A stretch of 14,725 nucleotides of DNA from Gallionellaceae bacterium CG11_big_fil_rev_8_21_14_0_20_60_62 (GTDB lineage Bacteria > Pseudomonadota > Gammaproteobacteria > Burkholderiales > Gallionellaceae). The stretch's first letter is position 1. Every line of letters starts with the position of its first letter. Positions 1 through 8,696 of this stretch are shown piece after piece. A program made the position numbers and the translations under genes. The stretch covers positions 1 to 14,725 of the forward strand of contig PCWU01000113.1 of assembly GCA_002787455.1 (NCBI GenBank), read 5' to 3'. The notes under the pieces were generated by a model, which did no database searches, had not been told where the DNA came from, and saw nothing but the letters and a program-made list of their open reading frames with translations.

Positions 1-50
1 TAGCGTTCGACCAGGGTCTTGAGCAGGATTTGTGCGCGTTCGTTTAACAT
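1..50 (-). CDS. hrcA: HrcA heat-inducible transcription repressor, N-terminal fragment
   Basis: Only the first 16 codons and part of the 17th lie in the window; the gene continues beyond the left edge. The reverse strand from the ATG at 50 reads MLNERAQILLKTLVER, which matches the usual HrcA N-terminus, the start of its winged-helix DNA-binding domain. HrcA represses class I heat-shock genes by binding CIRCE operators. The call also rests on context: hrcA divergent from nadK-recN is a familiar betaproteobacterial order, although here an efflux pair lies between them. No CIRCE inverted repeat is visible upstream, so self-regulation through CIRCE is not supported from this side. The fragment is too short to judge integrity. 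Confidence 0.8.
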   Translation of the reverse strand, partial: MLNERAQILLKTLVER

Positions 51-59
51 GGCCGGCGG

Positions 60-65
60 ATTCTA
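60..65 (-). promoter_or_regulatory. Candidate -10 box for hrcA
   Basis: The minus strand reads TAGAAT (5 of 6 to TATAAT) followed by CCGC, nine bases before the hrcA ATG. No convincing -35 is seen at 16-18 bases spacing. If it is real, the transcript has a very short leader. Confidence 0.22.
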
Positions 66-156
66 TCACCAAGCGGCGGCATGGCCGCACCCTCAGACAA
101 GGCGCTCCGGCACGATTGTGATGGTATAAAGGACAATATCCGATGAGCGGTTTAAA

Positions 157-160
157 AGGA
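157..160 (+). promoter_or_regulatory. Ribosome binding site deciding the membrane-fusion protein start
   Basis: AGGA (within AAAAGGA) lies eight bases before the ATG at 169 but only two bases before the in-frame TTG at 163. This favours the ATG as the start. Confidence 0.6.
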
Positions 161-168
161 AATTGGCA

Positions 169-1218
169 ATGAGAATTATCTATATTTTTGTGCTGTCGCT
201 GCTTTTATTGAGCGCATGCGGAAAGGATGCCCCGCCGCCGCCAACCTCCGCCGTCCGGCCCGCGGCGATCTTTGTCATCGGCGCCACGGATGACGCGCAA
301 AGTCATCTGTACAGCGGCGAGGTTCGCGCGCGCCATGAGACCGTGCTGGGTTTCCGCCTCGGCGGCAAGATGGTGGCGCGCAATGTGGAGGCGGGCGAGC
401 GGGTCCGGCCGGGACAGGTGTTGGCGCGCCTTGATCCGGCCGACAGCCGTTTGCAGGAAAGCGCTGCCGCCGCGCAATACCGTTTGGCCGAAGATGAATT
501 GAAACGCTACCGCGATTTGCGCGCCAGGGGCTTTGTCAGCCAATCCGCGCTGGATGCCAAGGAAACCGCATTCAAGGCCGCCGCCGCGCAGGCGGGGCTG
601 GCCGGCAATCAACTCGCTTATACCGAATTGAAGGCGGACCACGCCGGGGTGATCGCCGCAATTCTGGCCGAGGCGGGGCAAGTGGTCGGCGCGGGACAGC
701 CGGTGTTCCGCCTCGCGCGCGAGGGAGAACGCGAGGTGGCCATCGCCATTCCGGAATCCCGTTTAGCTTCCATCAAAGTGGGGATGCCCGCCGCCATCGA
801 AATCGGCGCGGCTGGAGGCCAAATGCAAACGTTCGCCGGGCGTGTGCGCGAGATCAATCCGGTCGCCGACGCGGCCAGCCGCACTTATGCCGCGCGTGTG
901 GCGTTCAAATCGGCGGATGCTGCGGTGGCATTGGGGATGACGGCGCGGGTGCGCCTCAACGCGGCGGACATGAGCAAAAGGAAAGGCTACCGGGTGCCGC
1001 TCACCGCGATTTTCCAGCAAGGCGAGCAGGCGGCACTGTGGGTGGTGGCGGCAGACAACACGATTTCCCTGCGCCGAGTCAACGTCGCGGCGTATCTTGA
1101 CGAGGGCGCGCTGATCAGCGGCGGCATCGAGGCCGGCGAGCGCATCGTCAGTGCCGGCGTGCACAAGCTGACCGCAGGCGAGCAGATTCGGCCTTTTATC
1201 TCCGGGAATGCGCAATGA
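169..1218 (+). CDS. RND efflux periplasmic adaptor (membrane fusion protein), lipoprotein
   Basis: This 349-aa protein should bridge an inner-membrane RND pump to an outer-membrane channel. The N-terminus is a lipoprotein signal: a hydrophobic stretch (residues 3-14) then the lipobox LSAC, with Cys17 as the lipidated residue. Next comes the first lipoyl-like half (about 50-85, with GFRLGGKMVARNVEAGERV and the following PGQVLARLDP), a short alpha-hairpin rich in Ala (about 90-140), and the second lipoyl half (GVIAAILAEAGQVV). Beta-barrel and membrane-proximal segments (about 180-345) follow. The start at 169 is preferred over TTG 163 because of AGGA spacing. Its stop overlaps the start of the pump gene as ATGA (1215-1218), so the two are surely co-translated. 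No TolC-type channel is in the window; it may use one encoded elsewhere. The substrate cannot be read from the sequence. Confidence 0.92.
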   Translation: MRIIYIFVLSLLLLSACGKDAPPPPTSAVRPAAIFVIGATDDAQSHLYSGEVRARHETVLGFRLGGKMVARNVEAGERVRPGQVLARLDPADSRLQESAAAAQYRLAEDELKRYRDLRARGFVSQSALDAKETAFKAAAAQAGLAGNQLAYTELKADHAGVIAAILAEAGQVVGAGQPVFRLAREGEREVAIAIPESRLASIKVGMPAAIEIGAAGGQMQTFAGRVREINPVADAASRTYAARVAFKSADAAVALGMTARVRLNAADMSKRKGYRVPLTAIFQQGEQAALWVVAADNTISLRRVNVAAYLDEGALISGGIEAGERIVSAGVHKLTAGEQIRPFISGNAQ

Positions 1219-4200
1219 AGCTGCCCAATCTGTCCGCTTGGGCGCTCGAACACAAGCAGTTCATCGCCTTTCTCATCGTCATGTTGTCGGTGGCGGGCGC
1301 TTTGTCCTATTTCAGCCTGGGGCGGGCGGAAGATCCCGGTTTTACCTTCAAGGTCATGGTGGTGCGCACCCTGTGGCCGGGCGCGACGGCACCGGAGGTC
1401 GAACGCGAATTGACCGAGCGGATCGAAAAGAAACTGCAGGAGACCCCCTGGGTGGACGTGCTGCGTTCCTCCTCCAAGCCGGGTGAGTCGCTGGTCTTTG
1501 TGGTGCTCAAGGACTTCACGCCCAAAAACGAAGTGCCGGAATCCTGGCGCCAGGTGCGCAAGAAACTGGATGACATTCGCCACACCCTGCCGGAGGGCGT
1601 GCAGGGGCCGTTTCCGAACGACGAGTTCGGCGATGTGCAGATCAATATTTTCGCCCTGACCGGGGATGGCCACGACCTGGCCGCACTGCGCCGCCACGCC
1701 GACCGCATCGCGCTGGAATTGCGCCGTGTCCACGAGGTGAAACGGGTCGAATTGATCGGGGTGCAGGACGAAAAGATCTTCGTCGATGTCGATCCGCAGC
1801 GCATGGTGATGCTGGGGATCACCCCGCTGCAAGTGGCGGATGCATTGCAAAAACAGAACGCCGTCAGTCCCGCCGGTTTTATCGAGACCGACAGCGACCG
1901 TATCCGGCTGCGCGTGAGCGGCGGTTTCGACAGTGTGCAACGGGTGCGCAACACCGACCTGCTGGCGAACGGCAAACACTTCCGTCTGGGCGATATCGCG
2001 CGGGTGAGCCGGGGGCTGGCCGATCCGCCCGGCCCGCAGATGCGCCTGGGCGGGCAGCCCGCGATCGGCGTGGGGGTGGTGATGGACAAGGGCGGCGACG
2101 TGATCGCGCTGGGCGAGCATCTCAAACGGGAGGTGCAACGCCTCGGCGCGGAACTGCCCGCCGGCATGGAAGTGCATGTGGTGGCGGACCAGCCCGAGGT
2201 GGTGCGAGGCTCGATTCATCTGTTCCAAAGCTCGCTGGCCGAGGCCGTGCTGATCGTGCTGGCGGTGTCGTTTTTAAGTTTGGGCTGGCGCACCGGCACG
2301 GTCGTGGCGCTGTCGATCCCGCTGGTGCTGGCGATCACTTTTTTTGCCATGAAACTATTCGGCATCGACTTGCAGCGCATCTCGCTGGGCGCGCTGGTGA
2401 TCGCTTTGGGATTGCTGGTGGACGATGCCATCATCGCGGTGGAGATGATGGTGGTAAAGATGGAGCAGGGCTGGGACAAATTCAAAGCCGCGACTTTTGC
2501 CTACACCTCGACCGCCTTTCCCATGCTGACCGGCACCCTGATCACCGCCGCCGCGTTCACCCCGGTGGGATTTTCCAAATCCGCCGCCAGCGAATACACC
2601 GTCTCGATCTTTCAGGTGGTGGCGATCGCGCTGCTGACCTCGTGGGTGGTGGCGGTGGTGTTCACGCCCTACATCGGCTACAAATTGCTCGACCCGGAAA
2701 AACTTGCCGGGAAAGCGCAAAAGCACGGCGCGGATATCTATGACACGCCTTTCTACCGGCGCTTCCGCGCCCTGGTCACCGGGTGCCTGCGCCATCGCTG
2801 GAAAGTGATCTTCGCCACCGCGCTTATCTTCCTGCTATCCATATGGGCATTCGGCAAATTTGTGCAGCAGCAATTCTTTCCCTCGGCGAGCCGGCTGGAG
2901 CTGATGGTGGACGTATTGCTGCCGCAAGGCGCGTCGATCAGGGCGACCACCCGCGAAGTGCAGCGCATCGAAAAATTGCTCGGGGATGATCCGGCGGTGG
3001 CGTATTCCTCGTCTTACATCGGCAACGGCGCGCCGCGTTATTTCCTCTCGCTGGACCAGCAGTTGTTTGCCGACAATTTCGGCCAGTTCGTCATCGTCAC
3101 CAGGGACATGGCGGCGCGCGAGGATCTTAAATCCCGTCTGGAGCAGCGTTTTGCCGCGCCGGATTTTGCCGCGATCCGCGTGCGGGTGGTGCGTTTGGAA
3201 AACGGCCCGCCGATCGGTTATCCGGTGCAATTCCGCGTGATGGGCGACGATCTGGCGCAACTGCGCGAGCAGGCCGCCGCGGTGGCGGCGCTGATGCGCG
3301 CCAACCCGCACCTGCAAAACATCAATCTGGATTGGAACGAGAAAGTGAAGAGCGTGCGCGCCGAAGTGGACCAGGATCGCGCGCGCCAGCTGGGCACCTC
3401 CACCCGGGAGATCGCGCAAATTCTGCAAGCCTGGCTGAACGGCATCGCGCTCACCCAATACCGCGAAGGCGACCAGTTGATCGATGTGGTGTGGCGCGGC
3501 GGGCAAGCGGCGGAAGCGCAATCATTGAATGCCCTGCCCGATCTGGAAGTGCCGCTGGCCGGCGGCGGCCATGTGCCGCTGGCGCAAGTCGCCAGGCTGG
3601 TGCCGGTGCTGGAAGAGGGGGTCATCTGGCGGCGCAACCGCGTGCCCACCATGACCGTGCGCGCCGATATGGCGGACAGCACGCAACCCGCCACGGTATC
3701 CGCCGCGTTGAACGCGCAACTGGACACGTTGCGCGCCGGATTGCCGGCCGGCTTCCGCATCGAAATGGGCGGCAGCATCGAAGAGTCGGATAAGAACGGC
3801 ACGGCGATTGCGGCGGTGATGCCGTTGATGCTGGTCGGTGTCGTCACCCTGCTGATGATCCAGCTGCAAAATATCAGCCGCACCGTAATCGTGCTGCTCA
3901 CCGCGCCGCTCGGTTTAATCGGCGTGGTGCTGGCGTTGCTGGTGTTTCAGGTACCGTTCGGCTTTGTGGCCAATCTTGGCTTCATCGCCCTGGCCGGCAT
4001 GATCATGCGCAACGCGGTGATTCTGGTGGATCAGATACGGCAGGATGAAGAAGCCGGGAAATCGCAATGGGAAGCGATTGTCGGCTCGACCGTGCGCCGT
4101 TTCCGCCCCATCGTGCTGACCGCTTCGGCCGCGATACTGGCGATGATCCCGCTCACCCGCCAAGTGTTCTGGGGGCCGATGGCGGTCTCCATCATGGGCG

Positions 4201-4289
4201 GTCTGATCGTGGCAACCTTGCTGACCTGTTTGTTTCTGCCGGCGCTGTACGCGGCGTGGTACCGGGTGCGGGAAGAATCCGCTGCCTGA
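1215..4289 (+). CDS. RND family efflux pump, inner-membrane permease (AcrB/HAE1-like)
   Basis: At 1024 aa this is full length for a proton-driven RND exporter. TM1 is at about 16-34, a first porter loop spans about 36-336, TM2-6 lie at about 337-500, TM7 at about 525-550, a second porter loop runs to about 860, and TM8-12 lie at about 861-1018. The TM4 proton-relay pair is present as LLVDDAIIAVE (Asp403, Asp404; AcrB Asp407/408). At the place of AcrB Lys940 it has Arg932 in MIMRNAVILVDQ, as in some HAE1 relatives I recall. CusA/CzcA heavy-metal features were not recognised, so drug-like or amphiphilic substrates are more likely, but this is inference. It is translationally coupled to the adaptor gene upstream and ends 39 bases before nadK. 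Confidence 0.93.
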   Translation: MKLPNLSAWALEHKQFIAFLIVMLSVAGALSYFSLGRAEDPGFTFKVMVVRTLWPGATAPEVERELTERIEKKLQETPWVDVLRSSSKPGESLVFVVLKDFTPKNEVPESWRQVRKKLDDIRHTLPEGVQGPFPNDEFGDVQINIFALTGDGHDLAALRRHADRIALELRRVHEVKRVELIGVQDEKIFVDVDPQRMVMLGITPLQVADALQKQNAVSPAGFIETDSDRIRLRVSGGFDSVQRVRNTDLLANGKHFRLGDIARVSRGLADPPGPQMRLGGQPAIGVGVVMDKGGDVIALGEHLKREVQRLGAELPAGMEVHVVADQPEVVRGSIHLFQSSLAEAVLIVLAVSFLSLGWRTGTVVALSIPLVLAITFFAMKLFGIDLQRISLGALVIALGLLVDDAIIAVEMMVVKMEQGWDKFKAATFAYTSTAFPMLTGTLITAAAFTPVGFSKSAASEYTVSIFQVVAIALLTSWVVAVVFTPYIGYKLLDPEKLAGKAQKHGADIYDTPFYRRFRALVTGCLRHRWKVIFATALIFLLSIWAFGKFVQQQFFPSASRLELMVDVLLPQGASIRATTREVQRIEKLLGDDPAVAYSSSYIGNGAPRYFLSLDQQLFADNFGQFVIVTRDMAAREDLKSRLEQRFAAPDFAAIRVRVVRLENGPPIGYPVQFRVMGDDLAQLREQAAAVAALMRANPHLQNINLDWNEKVKSVRAEVDQDRARQLGTSTREIAQILQAWLNGIALTQYREGDQLIDVVWRGGQAAEAQSLNALPDLEVPLAGGGHVPLAQVARLVPVLEEGVIWRRNRVPTMTVRADMADSTQPATVSAALNAQLDTLRAGLPAGFRIEMGGSIEESDKNGTAIAAVMPLMLVGVVTLLMIQLQNISRTVIVLLTAPLGLIGVVLALLVFQVPFGFVANLGFIALAGMIMRNAVILVDQIRQDEEAGKSQWEAIVGSTVRRFRPIVLTASAAILAMIPLTRQVFWGPMAVSIMGGLIVATLLTCLFLPALYAAWYRVREESAA

Positions 4290-4314
4290 CATGGCGGCTA
4301 TGCGCCCGATATGG

Positions 4315-4320
4315 TTTAAT
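4315..4320 (+). promoter_or_regulatory. Candidate -10 box for nadK
   Basis: TTTAAT (5 of 6 to TATAAT) followed by CCCGC, eight bases before the nadK ATG, resembles the box in front of hrcA. There is no recognisable -35 at standard spacing, and nadK also lacks a clear Shine-Dalgarno. nadK could instead be read from the efflux operon. Confidence 0.22.
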
Positions 4321-4328
4321 CCCGCACC

Positions 4329-5201
4329 ATGAAATTCCCCTTCCAGACCGTCGCCATCATCGGCAAGCAGAAATCGCCAGAAGTGGCGGAGCCGATGCTG
4401 CGCGTCGGCGATTTTCTCTCCGCGCGCGGCTTGCGCGTGGTGGTGGACGGGCTGGCGGCGGAACATCTGCAGGACCATTCGTTCACCGCGTTATCGCTCG
4501 ACGAGATCGCGCGCACGGTCGATCTGGCAATTGTCATCGGCGGCGACGGCACCATGCTCAACATCGCGCGCACCCTGGCGCCGCACGGCGTGCCGCTGGT
4601 CGGCGTCAATCAGGGGCGGCTGGGCTTTCTCACCGACCTCACTGCGGAAAACATGGAGACCGAAATCGGCGCCATGCTGGAAGGCAAATTCATCACCGAG
4701 GAGCGCCTGCTGCTGCGGGCAGCCGTGTTGCGCGAAGGCAATGAAATCTTCAGCGGGCTGGCGTTCAACGAGGTGGTGGTGCACCGCAGCAACATCAGCA
4801 GCATGGTGGAGTTCGAGGTGCGCATCGACGGCGAATATCTCTACAACCAGCGCGCCGACGGCCTCATCATCTCCACCCCCACCGGCTCCACCGCCTATGC
4901 CATGTCGGCGGGCGGGCCGATCCTGCATCCCGGTCTGGATGTTCTGCAACTGGTGCCGGTGTGCCCGCATTCGCTCAGCAATCGTCCCATCGTGGTCAGA
5001 GCCGGTTCAGAGATCGAGCTGCTGATGCACCGCACCGGCGACATCTGTGTGCGCTACGACAGCCACACCAACATCGACCTGCAATTGCACGACAAAATTA
5101 TCGTCACCCGCTTCGGCAAGCCGGTATTCTTGCTCCACCCGCTGGGGCACAGCTATTACCACACGCTGCGCGAAAAGCTGCTGTGGAACCAGACGCTTTA
5201 A
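4329..5201 (+). CDS. nadK: NAD kinase (ATP-dependent NAD phosphorylation to NADP)
   Basis: This 290-aa cytosolic enzyme makes NADP from NAD and is normally essential. All family landmarks are present: GGDGTML (71-77, catalytic Asp73), the NE pair (Asn147-Glu148), DG (177-178), the TPTGSTAYAMSAGGP loop (183-197) and HSLSNRP (214-220), then the C-terminal beta domain. Length matches bacterial NadK (about 290-300). The ATG at 4329 begins the typical short lead-in before the first strand (TVAIIGK). No good ribosome-binding site precedes it. The nadK-recN order is widely conserved in beta- and gammaproteobacteria; here a 118-bp inverted-repeat element separates the two. Confidence 0.97.
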   Translation: MKFPFQTVAIIGKQKSPEVAEPMLRVGDFLSARGLRVVVDGLAAEHLQDHSFTALSLDEIARTVDLAIVIGGDGTMLNIARTLAPHGVPLVGVNQGRLGFLTDLTAENMETEIGAMLEGKFITEERLLLRAAVLREGNEIFSGLAFNEVVVHRSNISSMVEFEVRIDGEYLYNQRADGLIISTPTGSTAYAMSAGGPILHPGLDVLQLVPVCPHSLSNRPIVVRAGSEIELLMHRTGDICVRYDSHTNIDLQLHDKIIVTRFGKPVFLLHPLGHSYYHTLREKLLWNQTL

Positions 5202-5220
5202 TTCGCGCCTCAAAAATTCA

Positions 5221-5338
5221 GCCACGGATGAACACAGATGAACAAGGATATACGATCGACTCTTATACCGGGCTTGGCTGCCGCAGAGGCAGGGCCGGGT
5301 GTAGCTTTTATCCGTGTCTATTCATGTTCATCCCCGGC
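5221..5338. repeat. 118-bp inverted-repeat (MITE/REP-like) element between nadK and recN
   Basis: The left arm (5221-5252) and the reverse complement of the right arm (5307-5338) match at 23 of 32 positions, sharing GGATGAACA and GGATA blocks. Each arm is built on a 10-base period: GATGAACA occurs at 5227-5234 and again at 5237-5244, followed by GATA at 5247. The centre (about 5267-5300) can fold separately, with CTGCC/GGCAG (5278-5282 with 5288-5292) and an imperfect outer stem. The element has no coding capacity. It fills most of the 154-base nadK-recN gap and ends 17 bases before the recN ATG. From memory, repeats containing GATGAACACGGAT words are frequent between genes in many environmental proteobacteria; copy number here is unknown. 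Confidence 0.65.
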
Positions 5339-5355
5339 CCAATAAATAGTTTCCT

Positions 5356-7017
5356 ATGCTGAAGTTTCTTTCCATCCGCAACTTCGTCATCGTTGAAGCC
5401 CTGGAACTTGAATTCTCCAGCGGTTTTACCGCGCTCACCGGCGAAACCGGCGCGGGGAAATCCATTCTGATCGATGCCTTGTCGCTGGCATTGGGCGAGC
5501 GCGGTGATGGCGGCATGGTGCGCAGCGGCTGCGAGCGTGCCGAGATTTCCGCCGAATTCGACATCAGCGCTTTGCCTGCCGTGCAGGACTGGCTGCGCGA
5601 GCAGGCGCTGGCGGGCGACGAGGGTATCTGCCTGCTGCGCCGCATGCTGGATGCAGGCGGCCGCTCGCGCGGTTTCATCAACGGCAGCAGCGCGACCCTG
5701 CAACAGATGCGTGCAGCGGGCGAACTCCTGCTCGACATCCACGGCCAGCACGCGCACCAATCTTTGCTGCGCCAGGAAGCGCAGCGCGAATTGCTCGACG
5801 GCCATGCCGGACTGGGGCAGGACAGCGCGCGGGTGGCGGAGCTTTACCTGGCCTGGCAGGCGCTGCAACGGCGCCGCGTGCAACGGGAGCAGAACGCGGA
5901 AGCGGTGGCGGCCGAGCGCGAACTCTTGCGTTTTCAGCGCGGCGAGCTGGAGGCGCTGAATTTTGCGGCGGATGAATGGGAGGCTTTGCAAGCCGAGCAT
6001 GGGCGCTTGTCGCACGCGGCCGTGCTGCTGGAAACCGCCCAGTTCGGGGTGGAAGTGTTGAGCGAGGCCGACACGGCCTGTCTGGCGCAACTGAACGCGC
6101 TGTTGGCACGGGTGCGCGCCGGGCTGGAATTCGACGGCGGTCTGCAGGAGTCGCTGGTGCTGCTGGAGAGTGCGCAGAATGAATTACAGGAAGCGGTGTA
6201 TGCCCTGCGCCATTATCAGGACAAGCTGGATGCCGATCCCCAACGGATGCGCCAGATGGAGCGGCGCATCGCCGATGTGATGGAGGCGGCACGCAAATAC
6301 CGGGTCAAGCCGGAACAATTGCCGCCGGTGCAGTCTGCCATCGTCGCCCGGCTGGACGAGTTGGGTGACGATGCCGACCCGGCGGCCTTGGCCGCGCAGG
6401 AAGCGGCGGCGCAGGCCGCTTATCTCAAGGCGGCGAAGAAATTGAGCACGGCGCGGGCCAAAGCGGCGGCCAGTCTTTCCGCCGAGATCACCGCCGCGAT
6501 GCAGACGCTGGCGATGGAAGGCGGTCAATTTTCCGTTGCCCTGTTGGCGCTGGCCGAGGGCGGAGCGCAGGGGCTGGAGGCGATTGAGTTGCAGGTTGCC
6601 GCCAACCCCGGTTCGCCACTGCGCAGTCTGGCCAAGGTCGCCTCCGGTGGCGAATTGTCGCGCATCAGTTTGGCGATTCAGGTGGCGGCCAGCCATGCCG
6701 CCGCCGTGCCGACCCTGATTTTCGACGAGGTGGACAGCGGTATCGGCGGGCGCGTGGCGGAGATAGTGGGGCGTCTGTTGCGCCAGCTCGGCACCCGCCA
6801 CCAGGTGTTATGCGTCACCCATCTGCCGCAGGTCGCGGCGCAAGCCGACCAGCAATGGCAAGTGAGCAAGGCGGTGGAGCAGGGCGTGACGCTGAGCCGC
6901 ATTCAAGTGCTCAAGGGCGGGCAGCGGGTGGAAGAGATCGCGCGCATGCTGGGCGGGGAGAAGATCACCTCCACCACGCGCCAGCATGCGGCGGAGTTAT
7001 TGGCGGGCGCGGCTTGA
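5356..7017 (+). CDS. recN: DNA repair protein RecN (SMC-like ATPase)
   Basis: This 553-aa protein matches the usual RecN length. It is an SMC-family ATPase acting on DNA double-strand breaks. The N-terminal head carries Walker A GETGAGKS (29-36) and the RecN hallmark DIHGQH (127-132). The central part (about 150-390) is rich in Ala, Glu, Gln and Arg, as expected for an antiparallel coiled coil. The C-terminal head has the ABC signature KVASGGELSR (427-436) and Walker B TLIFDEVDSGIGG (from 453, catalytic Glu458). The ATG at 5356 gives the standard MLKFLSIRNF start. No strong Shine-Dalgarno and no LexA-type SOS box are visible in the short upstream region, most of which is the inverted-repeat element. 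Confidence 0.97.
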   Translation: MLKFLSIRNFVIVEALELEFSSGFTALTGETGAGKSILIDALSLALGERGDGGMVRSGCERAEISAEFDISALPAVQDWLREQALAGDEGICLLRRMLDAGGRSRGFINGSSATLQQMRAAGELLLDIHGQHAHQSLLRQEAQRELLDGHAGLGQDSARVAELYLAWQALQRRRVQREQNAEAVAAERELLRFQRGELEALNFAADEWEALQAEHGRLSHAAVLLETAQFGVEVLSEADTACLAQLNALLARVRAGLEFDGGLQESLVLLESAQNELQEAVYALRHYQDKLDADPQRMRQMERRIADVMEAARKYRVKPEQLPPVQSAIVARLDELGDDADPAALAAQEAAAQAAYLKAAKKLSTARAKAAASLSAEITAAMQTLAMEGGQFSVALLALAEGGAQGLEAIELQVAANPGSPLRSLAKVASGGELSRISLAIQVAASHAAAVPTLIFDEVDSGIGGRVAEIVGRLLRQLGTRHQVLCVTHLPQVAAQADQQWQVSKAVEQGVTLSRIQVLKGGQRVEEIARMLGGEKITSTTRQHAAELLAGAA

Positions 7018-7019
7018 GG

Positions 7020-7025
7020 TATGAT
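7020..7025 (+). promoter_or_regulatory. Candidate -10 box for bamE
   Basis: TATGAT (5 of 6 to TATAAT) followed by GCCGCC lies two bases after the recN stop and 30 bases before the bamE ATG. The -35 region at 17-base spacing (TTATTG, 6997-7002) is poor. Confidence 0.28.
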
Positions 7026-7055
7026 GCCGCCTGTTTTGTGAAAGCTCCCTATCCC

Positions 7056-7895
7056 ATGCGTATTGCCATTCTTCTCTTCTCCGTGCTGCTCGCCGCGTGC
7101 AGCGATCCGGGCCGCTATCTGCCCACCTTCACCCCGCACAAGATCGACATTCGCCAGGGCAACCTGGTGACGCAGGAAATGCGCGCAAAGATCAAACTCG
7201 GGATGAACGAGGGACAAGTGAAGGCCGCGCTGGGCGCGCCGCTGCTGAACGATATTTATCATCCCAACCGATGGGATTATCTCTACCGTCTCGAACAGGC
7301 CGGGGAGGTGTCCGCACAACAGCGACTTACCCTGTATTTCGAGAACGGCAGGCTGGCGCGCATCGACGATGCGACGCCCCTGCAGGCCGCGCGCGCCGGG
7401 AATGGCGCGGATGCGCCGGCAGCCGCTGCGGCGGCGGCTCCGGCGGTTGCCGAGGCGCCAAGTGCCGGCGTGCCGGCGCAGGCATTTCCGCCGCCGGTGC
7501 CGCTCGCGCCGGTCGCCCTTGTGCTACCGGCTGAGATGGACACGGCGCAACCCGACCCGGCGGCGGAAGTGCGGCAGAGCATGCTCGATTGGGCGGCTGC
7601 CTGGTCGGAGCGCGATCTGGAGGTGTACCTTGCCAGTTACGCGCCGACCTATGCCGCGCCGGGTTTGAGCCGCAAGCAATGGGAACAACAGCGCCGCCAG
7701 CGCATTCGCAAACCGCGCTCGATTGCGGTTGAATTAAGCGACATCACGATTGAATTGCAGGGTAAAGACCGGGCCAGCGCCGCGTTCCGGCAGGATTACC
7801 GGTCGGATGTTTACCGCGATCAAAGCCGGAAATTATTGCGCCTGCAAAAGATCAACAACGTGTGGCTGATCGTCGGCGAACAGTCGGTCGAATAA
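7056..7895 (+). CDS. bamE: BamE/SmpA outer-membrane assembly lipoprotein with C-terminal NTF2-like (Cds6-type) domain
   Basis: This 279-aa lipoprotein is more than twice the size of an ordinary BamE (about 110-180 aa). The signal peptide ends in lipobox LAAC (Cys15). Residues about 20-106 are a clear BamE domain: QGNLVTQEM, IKLGMNEGQVKAALGAPLL and NRWDYLYR, ending LTLYFENGRLARID. BamE is an accessory lipoprotein of the BAM complex that inserts beta-barrel proteins. An Ala/Pro-rich linker (about 108-165) leads to a second domain (about 168-279) with WAAAWSERDLEVYLASYAP, LSRKQWEQQRRQRI and a final VWLIVGEQ. This resembles the NTF2-like domain I recall at the end of Cds6-type L,D-transpeptidase-related proteins; that name is from memory. 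The ATG at 7056 is chosen because the signal peptide starts there. The gene lies 38 bases after recN and 12 before dapB. Confidence 0.88.
   Translation: MRIAILLFSVLLAACSDPGRYLPTFTPHKIDIRQGNLVTQEMRAKIKLGMNEGQVKAALGAPLLNDIYHPNRWDYLYRLEQAGEVSAQQRLTLYFENGRLARIDDATPLQAARAGNGADAPAAAAAAAPAVAEAPSAGVPAQAFPPPVPLAPVALVLPAEMDTAQPDPAAEVRQSMLDWAAAWSERDLEVYLASYAPTYAAPGLSRKQWEQQRRQRIRKPRSIAVELSDITIELQGKDRASAAFRQDYRSDVYRDQSRKLLRLQKINNVWLIVGEQSVE

Positions 7896-8696
<801 letters not shown>

Noticed and set aside
163..168. TTG at 163 as start of the adaptor gene
   Set aside because: It is only two bases after AGGA, whereas the ATG at 169 has normal spacing and gives a cleaner lipoprotein signal.
51..168. CIRCE operator in the hrcA divergent region
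   Set aside because: No TTAGCACTC/GAGTGCTAA-like repeat is present; only a minor GCGGC-ATG-GCCGC stem at 76-88, which is easily expected in GC-rich DNA.
987..2228. 413-codon open frame on the minus strand opposite the efflux genes
   Set aside because: It is antisense to a strongly conserved RND pump and adaptor, and its His/Gln/Arg-rich translation is typical of a GC-biased shadow frame.
5278..5292. Possible LexA (SOS) box upstream of recN: CTG...CAG
   Set aside because: The half-sites are separated by nine bases instead of ten and the interior is GC-rich; it is better explained as the inner hairpin of the repeat element.
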